Assembly (NCBI GenBank): GCA_002280855.1
Contig: NCEU01000008.1
Coordinates: 62,001 to 126,000, forward strand
Reading direction: 5' to 3'
DNA length: 64,000 nucleotides
Origin: Sphingomonadales bacterium 32-65-25
Lineage (GTDB): Bacteria; Pseudomonadota; Alphaproteobacteria; Sphingomonadales; Sphingomonadaceae
Shown here: one piece after another, positions 1-8,703 of the stretch
Numbering within the stretch: position 1 is the stretch's first letter
Layout of the letters: each line of letters opens with the position of its first letter
Notes under the pieces: generated by a model
Seen by the model: the letters and a program-made list of their open reading frames with translations, nothing else
The model's database searches: none
What the model was told of the DNA's origin: nothing
Position numbers and translations under genes: made by a program

Positions 1-2
1 TG

Positions 3-875
3 GTCTATCGCGAAATCCGCCAGGGCCTGATCGACATGGACGCGATGTTCCGCCTGATCGACACCGCGCCGGAAATCGCCGACGCGCCGGGCGCGGTTCC
101 ACTCAGCCTGGCGGGCGCGCGGGTCACCTTCGACGCCGTGCAGTTCGGCTATGATCCGCGCCGGCAGATCCTGCACGGCGTAAGCTTCGACGTGGAACCG
201 GGGCGCAAGCTCGCCGTGGTCGGCCATTCGGGCGCCGGCAAATCGACGCTGTCCCGCATTCTCTACCGCTTCTACGACATCAAGGGCGGGCAAGTCAGGA
301 TCGACGGGCAGGATATCGCCCATGTCACGCAAGACAGTCTGCGCCGCGCCATCGGCATCGTGCCGCAGGATACGGTGCTGTTCAACGATACGATCGGTTA
401 CAACATCGCCTATGGCCGGCCCGATGCATCGGAGGCCGAGATCATCGCGGCGGCGCGCGGCGCGGCCATCCACGATTTCATCCTCAGCCTGCCCGATGGC
501 TACAAGACGCAGGTGGGCGAACGCGGGCTGAAACTGTCGGGCGGGGAGAAGCAGCGCGTCGCCATCGCCCGTACCATCCTGAAGAACCCGGCGATCCTGA
601 TCCTTGATGAAGCCACCAGCGCGCTCGATTCCGCCACCGAAGCCAGCATCCAGGACGCGCTGGGCGGTGTATCCGCCGGGCGCACCACCATCGTTATCGC
701 CCACCGGCTTTCCACCATCACCGATGCCGACGAGATCATCGTGATGGACGCCGGCCGCATCATCGAGCGCGGCCGCCACGAGGAATTGCTGGCGCAGGCC
801 GGCGCCTATGCCGAGATGTGGGCGCTGCAACAGGCCGAAGAAGACGACAGCACTGCCGAGCCGGCGACCGCGTGA
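3..875 (+). CDS. Atm1/HMT1-type ABC exporter, C-terminal part (cut by window start)
   Basis: The frame is open from base 3. The first residues, [12 protein letters not shown], match the helix that joins the membrane domain to the nucleotide-binding domain in Atm1-type half-transporters. The remaining 290 residues are a complete ATPase domain: Walker [10 protein letters not shown] near residue 74, Q-loop IVPQD, signature LSGGEKQR near 178, Walker [12 protein letters not shown] near 200 and H-loop IAHRLS. Bacterial relatives are inner-membrane exporters of glutathione-linked metals or sulfur compounds, working as homodimers. The membrane half lies upstream of the window. The family call is firm; the substrate is inferred from the family only. 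Confidence 0.93.
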   Translation, partial: VYREIRQGLIDMDAMFRLIDTAPEIADAPGAVPLSLAGARVTFDAVQFGYDPRRQILHGVSFDVEPGRKLAVVGHSGAGKSTLSRILYRFYDIKGGQVRIDGQDIAHVTQDSLRRAIGIVPQDTVLFNDTIGYNIAYGRPDASEAEIIAAARGAAIHDFILSLPDGYKTQVGERGLKLSGGEKQRVAIARTILKNPAILILDEATSALDSATEASIQDALGGVSAGRTTIVIAHRLSTITDADEIIVMDAGRIIERGRHEELLAQAGAYAEMWALQQAEEDDSTAEPATA

Positions 876-882
876 AACAAAA

Positions 883-912
883 CGGGGGCCGGCTCTGGTG
901 AGCCGGCCCCCG
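883..912 (-). terminator. Rho-independent terminator of the FAS1 gene
   Basis: A perfect 12-bp G+C stem (883-894 with 901-912) closes a 6-base loop. On the minus strand it is followed by TTTTGTTT, as expected for termination of the gene ending at 936. It lies between convergent genes and may also stop plus-strand readthrough, although the plus side has no T-run. Confidence 0.85.
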
Positions 913-935
913 TGGATACGCCACGAACGAAACGC

Positions 936-1487
936 TTACGGCAGCACCACCGCGTCGACGACGTGGATGACGCCGTTGGACTGCATCACATCGGCGATGC
1001 GCACATGGCTCATGCCGCCCTTGGCATCGCGCAGCATCACAAGTTTGCCCATCATGGAGGCGGTCAGCTTACCGCCCTGCACGGTGGTCAGTTCGGCCTT
1101 GCCGTCGCCGGCCTTGATGGCATTCACCACATCAGCGGCGGTGAACTTGCCGGCCACCACGTGATAGGTGAGCACGTCGGTGAGCATGGCCTTGTTTTCC
1201 GGCTTGAGCAGGGTTTCCACCGTGCCGGCCGGCAGCTTGGCGAAAGCGGCGTTGGTGGGGGCGAACACGGTGAACGGGCCCTCGCCCTTCAGCGTTTCAA
1301 CCAGGCCAGCGGCCTTCACGGCGGCAACCAGCGTGGTGTGATCGGCCGAGTTCACGGCATTATCGATGATATCATTGGTGGGCAGCATCGGGGCGCCGCC
1401 CACGATCGGCTGTGCGCTGACCATTGGGGACAGGCCGGCCGCGGCAATGGCAAACAGCGCAGCGCGCAGGGCAGTGTTGGAACGCAT
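936..1487 (-). CDS. Exported fasciclin (FAS1) domain protein
   Basis: The 183-residue product has an N-terminal signal peptide ([12 protein letters not shown]..., cleavage near SAQP) and one FAS1 domain with the typical [23 protein letters not shown] and [10 protein letters not shown] motifs. FAS1 proteins are secreted or surface adhesion-type proteins. The ATG at 1487 is chosen because GGAGA lies 6 bases upstream and it begins the signal peptide; a TTG at 1523 would add an implausible leader. The gene sits just downstream of a SigK/RskA-like pair and has an ECF-like promoter at 1525-1552. This recalls mycobacterial SigK, which controls the FAS1 proteins MPT70 and MPT83. Confidence 0.92.
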   Translation of the reverse strand: MRSNTALRAALFAIAAAGLSPMVSAQPIVGGAPMLPTNDIIDNAVNSADHTTLVAAVKAAGLVETLKGEGPFTVFAPTNAAFAKLPAGTVETLLKPENKAMLTDVLTYHVVAGKFTAADVVNAIKAGDGKAELTTVQGGKLTASMMGKLVMLRDAKGGMSHVRIADVMQSNGVIHVVDAVVLP

Positions 1488-1524
1488 GAGATTCTCCATC
1501 TCGTTGATCAGGTGCCGCCACAAT

Positions 1525-1552
1525 AGACGGACCCTTCAGATACGTGAGATGG
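1525..1552 (-). promoter_or_regulatory. Putative SigK-type ECF promoter of the FAS1 gene
   Basis: On the minus strand CCATCT (1552-1547), a 16-base spacer and CCGTCT (1530-1525) lie 37 bases before the FAS1 start. From memory, the mycobacterial SigK consensus is CCATCC, about 17 bases, then CCGAAT, so the -35-like box matches at five of six positions and the -10-like box at its CCG core. The site is directly seen; its use by the neighbouring sigma factor is inferred. Confidence 0.5.
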
Positions 1553-1601
1553 GTGACAAGGCTGCGCATGCCAGTGCCGCTGCGACGAAATGGGCCAGCA
1601 A

Positions 1602-2363
1602 TCAGTCAGCCGACAATTTGCCCGTGGCAATCACCGGCCCGGTGGGCGCGCCGGTGGGCGAACCGCCGGTGGGTTCAATGGAAATCGCCAGGATCACGCC
1701 GGGTTTCAGTCCGGCCAGCCGATCGCGCGGGATGGTCTGGCTGCGACCAGCGGCGATATCGATCACGCCCAGCGACCGCGGCGGGTTCTTGCCTTCGATC
1801 ACCCACAGTTCAGGCACCGTGCCGCCAGTGGCCTTATCGCTGGCTGCAACCGGGGCAAAACGCACCTGCCCGTTGGCCGGATCAAAGGCGGCGGCAATCA
1901 GCGGCTTGCCATCGGCATCGGCCAGCGTTGCCACCAGCGCCGGGCCATCGGCAACTATGGCCGGCACACCGGGCGCCACGGCACCGGGCTGCACCAGAAC
2001 AGCGACGGCCACCGCCGCCAGCACCGGGCCAGCAAACGCCAGCCACCGCCACAGGCCCAGATTGTTCCACCAACCGCCGGCCACCGCCGGCAGTGCCGCG
2101 GCAAGCCGCGGCTGCGGTTCCACCTCTGCTGCGATTGCCGCCCACACCGATGGCGGCGGGGCAATGCCCGGCGTCACATCATCCAGCGGCGCCAGCATCA
2201 CCTGCCAGCGTTCAACCGCCGCGCGGAATTCGGGATCACTCAGCAGGCGCAGTTCGGCCGCCTTGCGCTCGGCACGGCTGCCGCCGCCCAGCGCATGGTC
2301 CATGGCCAACGCTTCCAGTTCGGTCAGGCCATCAAGGCCGTTGGGCTGGGGCTGCTGGCTCAT
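1602..2363 (-). CDS. rskA: RskA-like membrane anti-sigma factor
   Basis: The 253-residue protein has a cytoplasmic N-terminal anti-sigma region (about 1-95), one membrane segment near 105-125 (WLAFAGPVLAAVAVAVLV) and a periplasmic RskA-type domain containing PELWVIEGKNPPRSLG. Such proteins hold a cognate ECF sigma factor inactive until the membrane protein is cleaved. Its ATG overlaps the stop of the sigma gene as ATGA, so the two are translationally coupled. The family call rests on the partner, topology and C-terminal motif. Confidence 0.88.
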   Translation of the reverse strand: MSQQPQPNGLDGLTELEALAMDHALGGGSRAERKAAELRLLSDPEFRAAVERWQVMLAPLDDVTPGIAPPPSVWAAIAAEVEPQPRLAAALPAVAGGWWNNLGLWRWLAFAGPVLAAVAVAVLVQPGAVAPGVPAIVADGPALVATLADADGKPLIAAAFDPANGQVRFAPVAASDKATGGTVPELWVIEGKNPPRSLGVIDIAAGRSQTIPRDRLAGLKPGVILAISIEPTGGSPTGAPTGPVIATGKLSAD

Positions 2364-2938
2364 GCCTGGCTTCCTTCCAGCAGGTCGCGCAGGCGGATCA
2401 GGCCGCGCCGTACCCAGCTTTTCAACGTGCCCACCGGCACCTGTTCACGCGCTGCCAGCTCATCATAGGTGACACCGTCAAAATAGCAGGCGCGGATGGC
2501 AGCGGCATGGCGCGGTTCCAGCGTGGACAGCGCCGCCGCGATGCGCCGTGCATCCTGATCATGGATCAGCCCGGCATCCTGCGCCGGTCCGTCATCGACC
2601 AGATCAAAGGCGGCCTCCATCGGGACTTGGGCGCGCGGCGGGCGGGCGCGCAACCGATCGATGGCGCGGTTGCGCGCGATGGTGGCTGCCCACGTGATCG
2701 GGCTGGCTTTCGCCGCATCAAAGGTCGCCGCCTTTCGCCACACGATGAGATACACTTCCTGCAACACGTCTTCGGATTCCTGCCGTTCGATCAAGATACG
2801 CAGGATCACGCCAAAGAGTTTTGCACTGGTGCGATCATAAAATGCCTGGAAGGCGGCGGCATCGCCATCGGCGACCCGCACCAGCAAGGCTGCCAGCTCG
2901 GTGGAGCCGGTGGTAAAGGGTTGATTCGGGCGGCTCAA
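2360..2938 (-). CDS. sigK: ECF sigma factor, SigK/RpoE-like
   Basis: The 192-residue protein has a region 2 helix with EDVLQEVYLIVWRKA and TWAATIARNRAIDRLRAR, a short linker, and a region 4 helix-turn-helix with VPVGTLKSWVRRGLIRLRDLL near the C-terminus. The length is usual for ECF factors. The start is a TTG at 2938 overlapping the mlaF stop as TTGA; no better in-frame start precedes region 2. The gene is placed between mlaF and its anti-sigma factor. Its likely target is the FAS1 gene, by analogy to mycobacteria and from the promoter-like site at 1525-1552. Confidence 0.88.
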   Translation of the reverse strand: MSRPNQPFTTGSTELAALLVRVADGDAAAFQAFYDRTSAKLFGVILRILIERQESEDVLQEVYLIVWRKAATFDAAKASPITWAATIARNRAIDRLRARPPRAQVPMEAAFDLVDDGPAQDAGLIHDQDARRIAAALSTLEPRHAAAIRACYFDGVTYDELAAREQVPVGTLKSWVRRGLIRLRDLLEGSQA

Positions 2939-3693
2939 GGCCGGGCACCCGGCATCTGGATGGGACCATCGGCACTGCCGGTGATGAACTGGCGCACGTA
3001 GGCATTGTCGCAGGCATCAAGGCCAGCCAACGGCCCGTTCCAGATGATCTTCCCCGCGTGCAACATGGCAACCCTATCGGCGATCAAACGCACACTCGCC
3101 ATGTCGTGCGTAATGGTAATTGCGGTGATTTTCAAATCCGTAACCAAAGTGCGGATCAGCCGGTTGATCACCGCCGCCGTGATCGGGTCCAGCCCCGCCG
3201 TCGGCTCATCGAAGAAGATGATCGGCGGACGCGCCGCGATGGCGCGGGCCAGGGCGACACGTTTCTGCATCCCGCCGGAAAGCTCCGCCGGCTTCAAGTC
3301 GGCCACCTCCGCTGAGAGGCCAACGCGGGCAAGATTGTCGATGGCGGCGGCCATGCGATCGGCGGTGCTGCCGGGCAGAGCAAAGCTGATGTTGCGCCAA
3401 ACGGGCAGCGAATCGAACAGCGCGCCGCCCTGGAACAACATGCCGAAACGGGTGCGATGGGCATCAAGCGCCGCGCCCTTCAGCCCGGCGACCTCCTGCC
3501 CGTCCACCTTGATCGAGCCCGCATCGACAGGGATCAGGCCCAATATGCACTTCAGCGTCACCGATTTGCCGGTGCCGGAACCGCCAATGATCACAAGGCT
3601 TTCGCCCGGCATCACCGCCACATCCAGGCCATCGAGCACCTGGCGGCTGCCAAAGCGCTTGGACACGCCAGCCAGTTCAATACGGGGCGTCAT
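2935..3693 (-). CDS. mlaF: MlaF-type ATPase of an MCE/Mla phospholipid transporter
   Basis: The 252-residue ABC ATPase has Walker A GGSGTGKS near residue 38, Q-loop MLFQGGALFDSL, signature LSGGMQKR near 139, Walker B IIFFDEPTAGLD and H-loop ITHD. The GGALFDSL and GGMQKR wording is typical of MlaF and Ttg2A proteins, which power lipid transport between inner and outer membranes. It overlaps mlaE upstream by 4 bases (ATGA) and sigK downstream by 4 bases (TTGA). No MCE-domain mlaD gene follows, which is unusual for this transporter. Confidence 0.92.
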   Translation of the reverse strand: MTPRIELAGVSKRFGSRQVLDGLDVAVMPGESLVIIGGSGTGKSVTLKCILGLIPVDAGSIKVDGQEVAGLKGAALDAHRTRFGMLFQGGALFDSLPVWRNISFALPGSTADRMAAAIDNLARVGLSAEVADLKPAELSGGMQKRVALARAIAARPPIIFFDEPTAGLDPITAAVINRLIRTLVTDLKITAITITHDMASVRLIADRVAMLHAGKIIWNGPLAGLDACDNAYVRQFITGSADGPIQMPGARP

Positions 3694-4466
3694 GATCCAA
3701 ACACGATCACGGTGATGATCAGGTTGGACAGGAGGATCAGGATGAAGCTGGAGACCACCGCATTGGTGGTCGCCCGGCCGACGCCGGCTGCACCGCCGCC
3801 ACTGTGATAGCCGTGGTAACAGCCCATGAGTGCGATGAAGAAACCGAACACGCCGGCCTTCACCAGCGACGAGACGACGTCATCCACCTCAAGATACCGC
3901 TGCGTGGTGGCGAGATATTGCGCGCTGTTGAAGCCCAGCCGCTGCGTCGCCAGCAGCCAGCCGCCCATCACGCCCAGCGCGTTCGACACCAGCACCAGGA
4001 ATGGCATCACCAGCACGGCGGCGAGAATGCGCGGGCCGACCAGCCAGCGGAAGGGATCGGTGCGCAACGTCACCAGCGCGTCAATCTGTTCCGTCACCCG
4101 CATCGTGCCCAGTTCGGCGGCCATGGCGCTGGCGACACGGCCGGCCACCATCAGACCGCCCAGCACCGGGCCAAGTTCACGCACCACACCGATCACGGTG
4201 ACGGCCGGCACTGTAGAGGCCGCGTTGAAGCGGCTGCCACCGATGAAGATCTGCTGCGCCAGCGCGGAGCCGGTGAAAATCGCGGTCAAGCCAACCACTG
4301 GCAAGGACAGCCAGCCGATCACCAGCATCTGCTGCGCCAACTGGGCTGGATACCACGGCGGTTGCAGCAGCCGGCTAAGCGCGGTGGCGGCAAAGCGCGT
4401 CAGCCGGCCGATGCTCGCCAGCGCCGCCAGCACCGGCGCGCCGATCGCCACCAGCGCAGCGATCAT
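3690..4466 (-). CDS. mlaE: MlaE-type permease of an MCE/Mla transporter
   Basis: The protein is an integral membrane permease of about 258 residues with several hydrophobic helices. It carries the conserved core RELGPVLGGLMVAGRVASAM followed by ELGTMRVTEQIDAL, a hallmark of MlaE/YrbE proteins. It pairs with the ATPase encoded immediately downstream. The ATG at 4466 overlaps the alr stop as ATGA and is preferred; a GTG two codons earlier (4472) is also possible. It probably exchanges phospholipids or related lipids at the inner membrane, with a periplasmic MCE partner that must be encoded elsewhere. Confidence 0.92.
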   Translation of the reverse strand: MIAALVAIGAPVLAALASIGRLTRFAATALSRLLQPPWYPAQLAQQMLVIGWLSLPVVGLTAIFTGSALAQQIFIGGSRFNAASTVPAVTVIGVVRELGPVLGGLMVAGRVASAMAAELGTMRVTEQIDALVTLRTDPFRWLVGPRILAAVLVMPFLVLVSNALGVMGGWLLATQRLGFNSAQYLATTQRYLEVDDVVSSLVKAGVFGFFIALMGCYHGYHSGGGAAGVGRATTNAVVSSFILILLSNLIITVIVFGS

Positions 4467-5509
4467 GCCCACACCCGTTCGAAACGCTGGCCCAGCGCCA
4501 CCAGCAGTTCATAGCTGGTGCGGCCCGACAGGCTGGCCATGGTTTCGGGATCGAAGGGGATATCCAGCCAGTCACCCTCGGCCAACGCCGGCGCGTCGGT
4601 GACGTCAAACGCGGCCAGATCCATGGAGACGCGGCCCGCTGCCGAGCAGCGCACACCAGCCGCACTCGCCCAGGCCACGCCCGACAGGCCGCGCGCATAA
4701 CCATCGGCGTAGCCCAAGGCCACCGTGGCGATGCGGCTGGGCCGGCTGGCCACGAACGCGGCCGCATAGCCCACCGAGCCGCCGGCCGGCACGTCGCGCA
4801 GCTGGATGATGCGAGCCTGCATTCGGCCCACTGTGCGGGACACGCGGCCATCCGGCATCAACCCGCCGCCGAACAGGCCAATGCCGGGACGCACCAGATC
4901 AAGATGGAACGCCGGGCCAAGCGCGATGCCCGCACTGTTGGCCAAGGCATAGGCGCCCGCTGGCACGCGCGCCGTCACCTCGGCAAAACAGGCACGCTGG
5001 GCCTCATTCAGCGGGTGCGCCGGATTGTCGGCACAGGCGAGATGGCTGTGCAGCACCGCCACCTCCATTCCGGCCAGCACGTCCGCCGTTTCCGCCGGGG
5101 CAATGCCGAGCCGGTTCATGCCGCTGTCCACCATCGCTTCGCATGGCCGACCGGTCTGCCGCCACAGCGCGACCTGTCCAGCTGTTACCAGCACTGGCCG
5201 AGCTGGCAAGGCGAGCGCGGCCGGAAGCTCGTCCGCCGTAACGCCATGAAGAACCGAGAGGATGATGCCATCGGGCAACGGCAGCAACGGTGGCACTTCC
5301 TGCCAGTGCGCCACATAAAAATGCCGGCAGCCGACCGCGGCCAGGCGTACCAGAGTTTCACGCGCGCCCAAGCCATAGCCATCGGCCTTGATCGCCGCAC
5401 CGCAAGCGGCACCACCCACGGCACGGGCGAAATCCTGCCAGTTGGCGATCAGCGCAGCGCTGTCGAGCAGCAGCCGCGCTTGCGGCGGAGGGGAGAGCGG
5501 TGGCGACAC
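4463..5509 (-). CDS. alr: Alanine racemase
   Basis: The 348-residue PLP enzyme of fold type III interconverts L- and D-alanine for peptidoglycan. The PLP lysine lies in AAIKADGYGLG near residue 40, the substrate region is MVDSGMNRLG, and the second catalytic tyrosine region is VGYAAAF followed by ALGYADGYARG. It begins with GTG at 5509 and heads the overlapping chain alr-mlaE-mlaF-sigK-rskA, a cell-envelope grouping. The length and motifs fit a normal Alr. Confidence 0.92.
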   Translation of the reverse strand: MSPPLSPPPQARLLLDSAALIANWQDFARAVGGAACGAAIKADGYGLGARETLVRLAAVGCRHFYVAHWQEVPPLLPLPDGIILSVLHGVTADELPAALALPARPVLVTAGQVALWRQTGRPCEAMVDSGMNRLGIAPAETADVLAGMEVAVLHSHLACADNPAHPLNEAQRACFAEVTARVPAGAYALANSAGIALGPAFHLDLVRPGIGLFGGGLMPDGRVSRTVGRMQARIIQLRDVPAGGSVGYAAAFVASRPSRIATVALGYADGYARGLSGVAWASAAGVRCSAAGRVSMDLAAFDVTDAPALAEGDWLDIPFDPETMASLSGRTSYELLVALGQRFERVWA

Positions 5510-5569
5510 CGCACCGGATTAGTGCGGTTGTTCATGGCGGCGCAAGCCATTGCGGTGTATCACCGCCTC

Positions 5570-5803
5570 ATGAACCGCTCGATCATCTCCGCCGCTCTTG
5601 GTGCCTTGGCGATTGCCGTGGGCAGCGCCTTGGCGCTTGCGCCAGCCTATGCCCAGGCCCAGCCCAAGCCCGATACGGAATTCTGTGCCAAGATGCGCGC
5701 GCAGGATCCGGGCGGCATCTGCACGGCCAAGGGCGAATATGTGACCCCGGAGAAGGTCTACAAACCCGATGGCACGGTGATCAATCGCTCGACAGGCGAT
5801 TGA
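5570..5803 (+). CDS. Small exported protein of unknown function
   Basis: The 77-residue product has a clear signal peptide (hydrophobic run AALGALAIAVGSALALAPAY, cleavage near AQA). The mature part has about 48 residues with two cysteines 12 positions apart (CAKMRAQDPGGIC), which could form one disulfide. I do not recognise the family. It is divergent from alr and convergent with prs (18-base gap). The ATG at 5570 is chosen because it starts exactly at the signal peptide. G+C and codon use look like the neighbours. Confidence 0.7.
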   Translation: MNRSIISAALGALAIAVGSALALAPAYAQAQPKPDTEFCAKMRAQDPGGICTAKGEYVTPEKVYKPDGTVINRSTGD

Positions 5804-5821
5804 GCGCTCGGGCGGCGGCCC

Positions 5822-6757
5822 TCAATCAAACAGCGAGCTGACCGAGCTTTCTTCGGCCGTCCGCCGCATGGCTTCGGCCAGCAGCGGCGCGATGGTGATG
5901 CGCCGCACCTTCTGCGCGGCCTTCACCGCCGCAGTCGCCGCAATCGAATCGGTGACGACCAGTTCTGCCAGCGCCGAACCATCGACGCGCGCAACCGCGC
6001 CACCCGAAAGCACGCCGTGGCTCACATAGGCTGTCACGCTCTTGGCGCCGGATTCGAGCAGGGCGGCGGCCGCGTTGCACAGCGTGCCGGCCGAATCGAC
6101 GATGTCATCCACCAGGATGCAGCGGCGGCCGCGCACATCACCAATGATGTTCATCACTTCCGATTCGCCGGGCCGTTCGCGGCGCTTGTCGACGATGGCC
6201 AGCGGCGCGTTACCCAGCCGTTTGGCCAGGGCGCGGGCGCGCACCACGCCGCCCACGTCGGGCGAGACGACCATCAGATCTTCCATGCCCATGCGCGCCG
6301 TGATGTCGGCGGCCATTACCGGCGCGGCAAACAGATTGTCGGTGGGGATATCGAAGAAACCCTGAATCTGGCCGGCATGCAGATCAAGGCACAGCACGCG
6401 ATCAGCGCCCGCCATGGTGATGAGATTGGCCACCAGCTTGGCCGAAATCGGCGTGCGAGAGCCCGATTTGCGATCCTGGCGGGCGTAACCGAAATAGGGC
6501 ACCACCGCCGTGATCCGCCGCGCCGACGCGCGTCGCAGCGCGTCGATGCAGATCAGCAATTCCATCAGATTGTCATTGGCCGGCGCCGCGGTGGACTGGA
6601 CCACGAACACATCTTCGCCGCGCACATTTTCATGAATTTCAACGAAGATTTCTTCATCGGCAAAGCGGCGCACCGACGCGCTGGTGAGCGGGATTTCCAG
6701 GTAGGCGGCAATCGCCTGGGCCAGTTCGGGATTGCCGTTGCCGGCCAGAATCTTCAT
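5822..6757 (-). CDS. prs: Ribose-phosphate pyrophosphokinase
   Basis: The 311-residue enzyme makes PRPP from ribose 5-phosphate and ATP for nucleotide, histidine and tryptophan synthesis. The class I features are present: N-terminal [16 protein letters not shown], the flexible loop [20 protein letters not shown], the metal-binding [11 protein letters not shown], and the PRPP loop [13 protein letters not shown]. The length is standard. It is the last gene of a minus-strand run with M48 protease and mutT, 73 bases after mutT. Confidence 0.96.
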   Translation of the reverse strand: MKILAGNGNPELAQAIAAYLEIPLTSASVRRFADEEIFVEIHENVRGEDVFVVQSTAAPANDNLMELLICIDALRRASARRITAVVPYFGYARQDRKSGSRTPISAKLVANLITMAGADRVLCLDLHAGQIQGFFDIPTDNLFAAPVMAADITARMGMEDLMVVSPDVGGVVRARALAKRLGNAPLAIVDKRRERPGESEVMNIIGDVRGRRCILVDDIVDSAGTLCNAAAALLESGAKSVTAYVSHGVLSGGAVARVDGSALAELVVTDSIAATAAVKAAQKVRRITIAPLLAEAMRRTAEESSVSSLFD

Positions 6758-6830
6758 GTCGCGCGCCCTCGCTGACGGGTTTGGCCGGCCATAGCCGCCC
6801 TGTCACACAGGTGCAACCATGGCGGCGGGC

Positions 6831-7229
6831 TCAGGCGCCGATCACTGCGACCAACGCCTCGACCAGCGGCACATCGGCGGGCGGCATTGGCAGCGCAGCC
6901 ATGGCCCCCGGACGTTCCCAGCGCAGCGCCTGGCCGTCGCGGCCGTGCGGCTGCCCCTGCCAGCGCCGGCACCAGTACAGCAGCATCACCAGATGGAAAT
7001 CAGGATAGGCAAAGCTGACGAAGGTGAAGGGCGCCAAGTCTTCGGCCACGATGCCCAGTTCCTCATCCAGCTCGCGCACAAGGGCGGCCTCCGGCGATTC
7101 ACCCGGCTCCAGCTTGCCGCCGGGAAATTCCCACAGGCCGGCCAGCGATTTCCCTTCCGGGCGCTGGGCGAGCAGCACCCGGCCATCGCCATCCACCAAG
7201 GCGGCGGCCACCACATGCACGATCTTCAT
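6831..7229 (-). CDS. mutT: MutT-type (deoxy)nucleoside triphosphate pyrophosphohydrolase
   Basis: The 132-residue Nudix protein has a complete Nudix box, GGKLEPGESPEAALVRELDE followed by ELGI (about residues 37-60), with the opening MKIVHVVAAALVDGDGRVLL typical of MutT. The family removes 8-oxo-dGTP to prevent mutation. Its ATG overlaps the stop of the M48 protease gene as TGATG, indicating coupling. Assignment to MutT rather than another Nudix enzyme follows the length and WEFPGGKLEPGE wording. Confidence 0.88.
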   Translation of the reverse strand: MKIVHVVAAALVDGDGRVLLAQRPEGKSLAGLWEFPGGKLEPGESPEAALVRELDEELGIVAEDLAPFTFVSFAYPDFHLVMLLYWCRRWQGQPHGRDGQALRWERPGAMAALPMPPADVPLVEALVAVIGA

Positions 7230-8647
7230 CAGCGCAACGTCACCAGCTTCACACGGTCGCCGGCCTTCAACCGGGCATTGGCGCCCAGCTGGTTGAGCGT
7301 GAGGAAACGCGCCATCTTGTCGTCATCATAGGCCATGCGGTTGGCCAGGCTCTGCAGCGTGTCGCCCGCTCCCACCCGCACCACCTGCACGCGGCGGCTG
7401 CGGATGCTGGCGATGTCCTGCGGGCTGAGCCGGCGCACGCTGGCCGCCACCGGCGCCACGCCCCCCAGCTGGCCCTGCGGCGCGATGCTGACCAGCGTGA
7501 GCGTCAGCTGCGGCGACCAGCGGTACACCGTGAGCGTCGCTTCCACCGGGCCGGCCTGCGATCCGGCGCGGATGCTGCCTTCCAGCGCCTCCACCCCGTT
7601 GATCCGTGTGGCACGCATCGGCTGGGCCGAAACCCCCAGTTGCTGCCAGCGGGCGCCGGCGATGCTGTTCAGATCAGCGTTGCGCGCATCGGCGGCGCGC
7701 AGATCAAAGCGCAGATTGCCCGGCCCGCTGCCGGAAACCGCTTGCGGCGAATTGCTGATCGCGAAACCACGCGGCGCATCCAGTGCCAGCGCCAGCCCGC
7801 CGTGGCGGAAGCCGTTGCCCACCACCACGCCTTCGGCCGGATCATCATCATAGATCATGCCATCGATGGCATTGAGGAACGCATCGCGGTTGAGGGTGCG
7901 GCTCGTGACTCTGATCGCTTGCGCTTCAGTGCGCATCCGCGCCACGCGTTCGCCGCTGGGCGGATGGGTAGAAAGCCATTTCGATGGTTCGGCGCCGCCC
8001 TGGCCCTTCAGCCGCGCTTCCAGCGCCGTCTGCGCGCCCAGCGCGGCCAGGCTGTCGGTGGCAGCATTGGGATCATAACCGGCAGTGGTCAGATAGCGCA
8101 CCCCCAGGCTGTCCGCCTGGCGTTCCTGATCGCGGCTGTAGCCCAGCGTGGTCAGCCCGGCGACCAGCCCGGCGCCGCGCCCGATCAGATCAGAGCCGGT
8201 GAGCGCCCCGGCCACGCCGGCCAGCACGTTGGACAGTGCGGCGCGGTTCTGGCGCTTCTGGCCATGCCGGGCCGCGACATGCGCCACTTCGTGGCCCATC
8301 ACGAAGGCCAATTCAGCCTCGCCGTTCATCAGCGCCAGCAATTGCCGGGTGATGTAGACATAGCCGCCGGGTATGGCGAAGGCGTTGTTCACATTGGAAT
8401 TCAGCAGGGTGACAGTGTAATCCGTCGCCCGCGCACCGCCGCCCGATTGCACGGCAATCTTCTGGCCCACGCCCCGCACATAATCCGCCACCGGCCCGCT
8501 CATGGCGCCACCGAACTGCTGCAGGATCTGCGGATGGGCTTGCGCGCCGGATCGGCGCTCGCTTTCGGTCAGGCCGGGGGGTGCCTGCGCCAGCGCCGGG
8601 ACGGCCAGCAAGGCTGACAAGGCAAGCGTGCGAACCAGATTTTTCAT
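7229..8647 (-). CDS. Periplasmic M48 metallopeptidase with C-terminal LysM domain
   Basis: The 472-residue protein has a signal peptide (MKNLVRTLALSALLAVPALA), an M48 catalytic domain with the zinc motif HEVAH near residue 119 and the third ligand in ERQADSLG, and a C-terminal LysM-like module (VGAGDTLQSLANRM...GDRVKLV) that may bind peptidoglycan. It resembles BepA/LoiP-type proteases of envelope quality control, though the C-terminus is LysM rather than TPR. It overlaps mutT by one base. Confidence 0.9.
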   Translation of the reverse strand: MKNLVRTLALSALLAVPALAQAPPGLTESERRSGAQAHPQILQQFGGAMSGPVADYVRGVGQKIAVQSGGGARATDYTVTLLNSNVNNAFAIPGGYVYITRQLLALMNGEAELAFVMGHEVAHVAARHGQKRQNRAALSNVLAGVAGALTGSDLIGRGAGLVAGLTTLGYSRDQERQADSLGVRYLTTAGYDPNAATDSLAALGAQTALEARLKGQGGAEPSKWLSTHPPSGERVARMRTEAQAIRVTSRTLNRDAFLNAIDGMIYDDDPAEGVVVGNGFRHGGLALALDAPRGFAISNSPQAVSGSGPGNLRFDLRAADARNADLNSIAGARWQQLGVSAQPMRATRINGVEALEGSIRAGSQAGPVEATLTVYRWSPQLTLTLVSIAPQGQLGGVAPVAASVRRLSPQDIASIRSRRVQVVRVGAGDTLQSLANRMAYDDDKMARFLTLNQLGANARLKAGDRVKLVTLR

Positions 8648-8703
8648 CGGCGCAGCATAACGTGAAAGCGGGTCACCGCGCCAGACGGCGGCGGCCGGCA
8701 GTT

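Noticed and set aside
4904..5569. Long plus-strand frame running into the small exported protein
   Set aside because: It is antisense to alr, and the recognisable signal peptide begins only at 5570.
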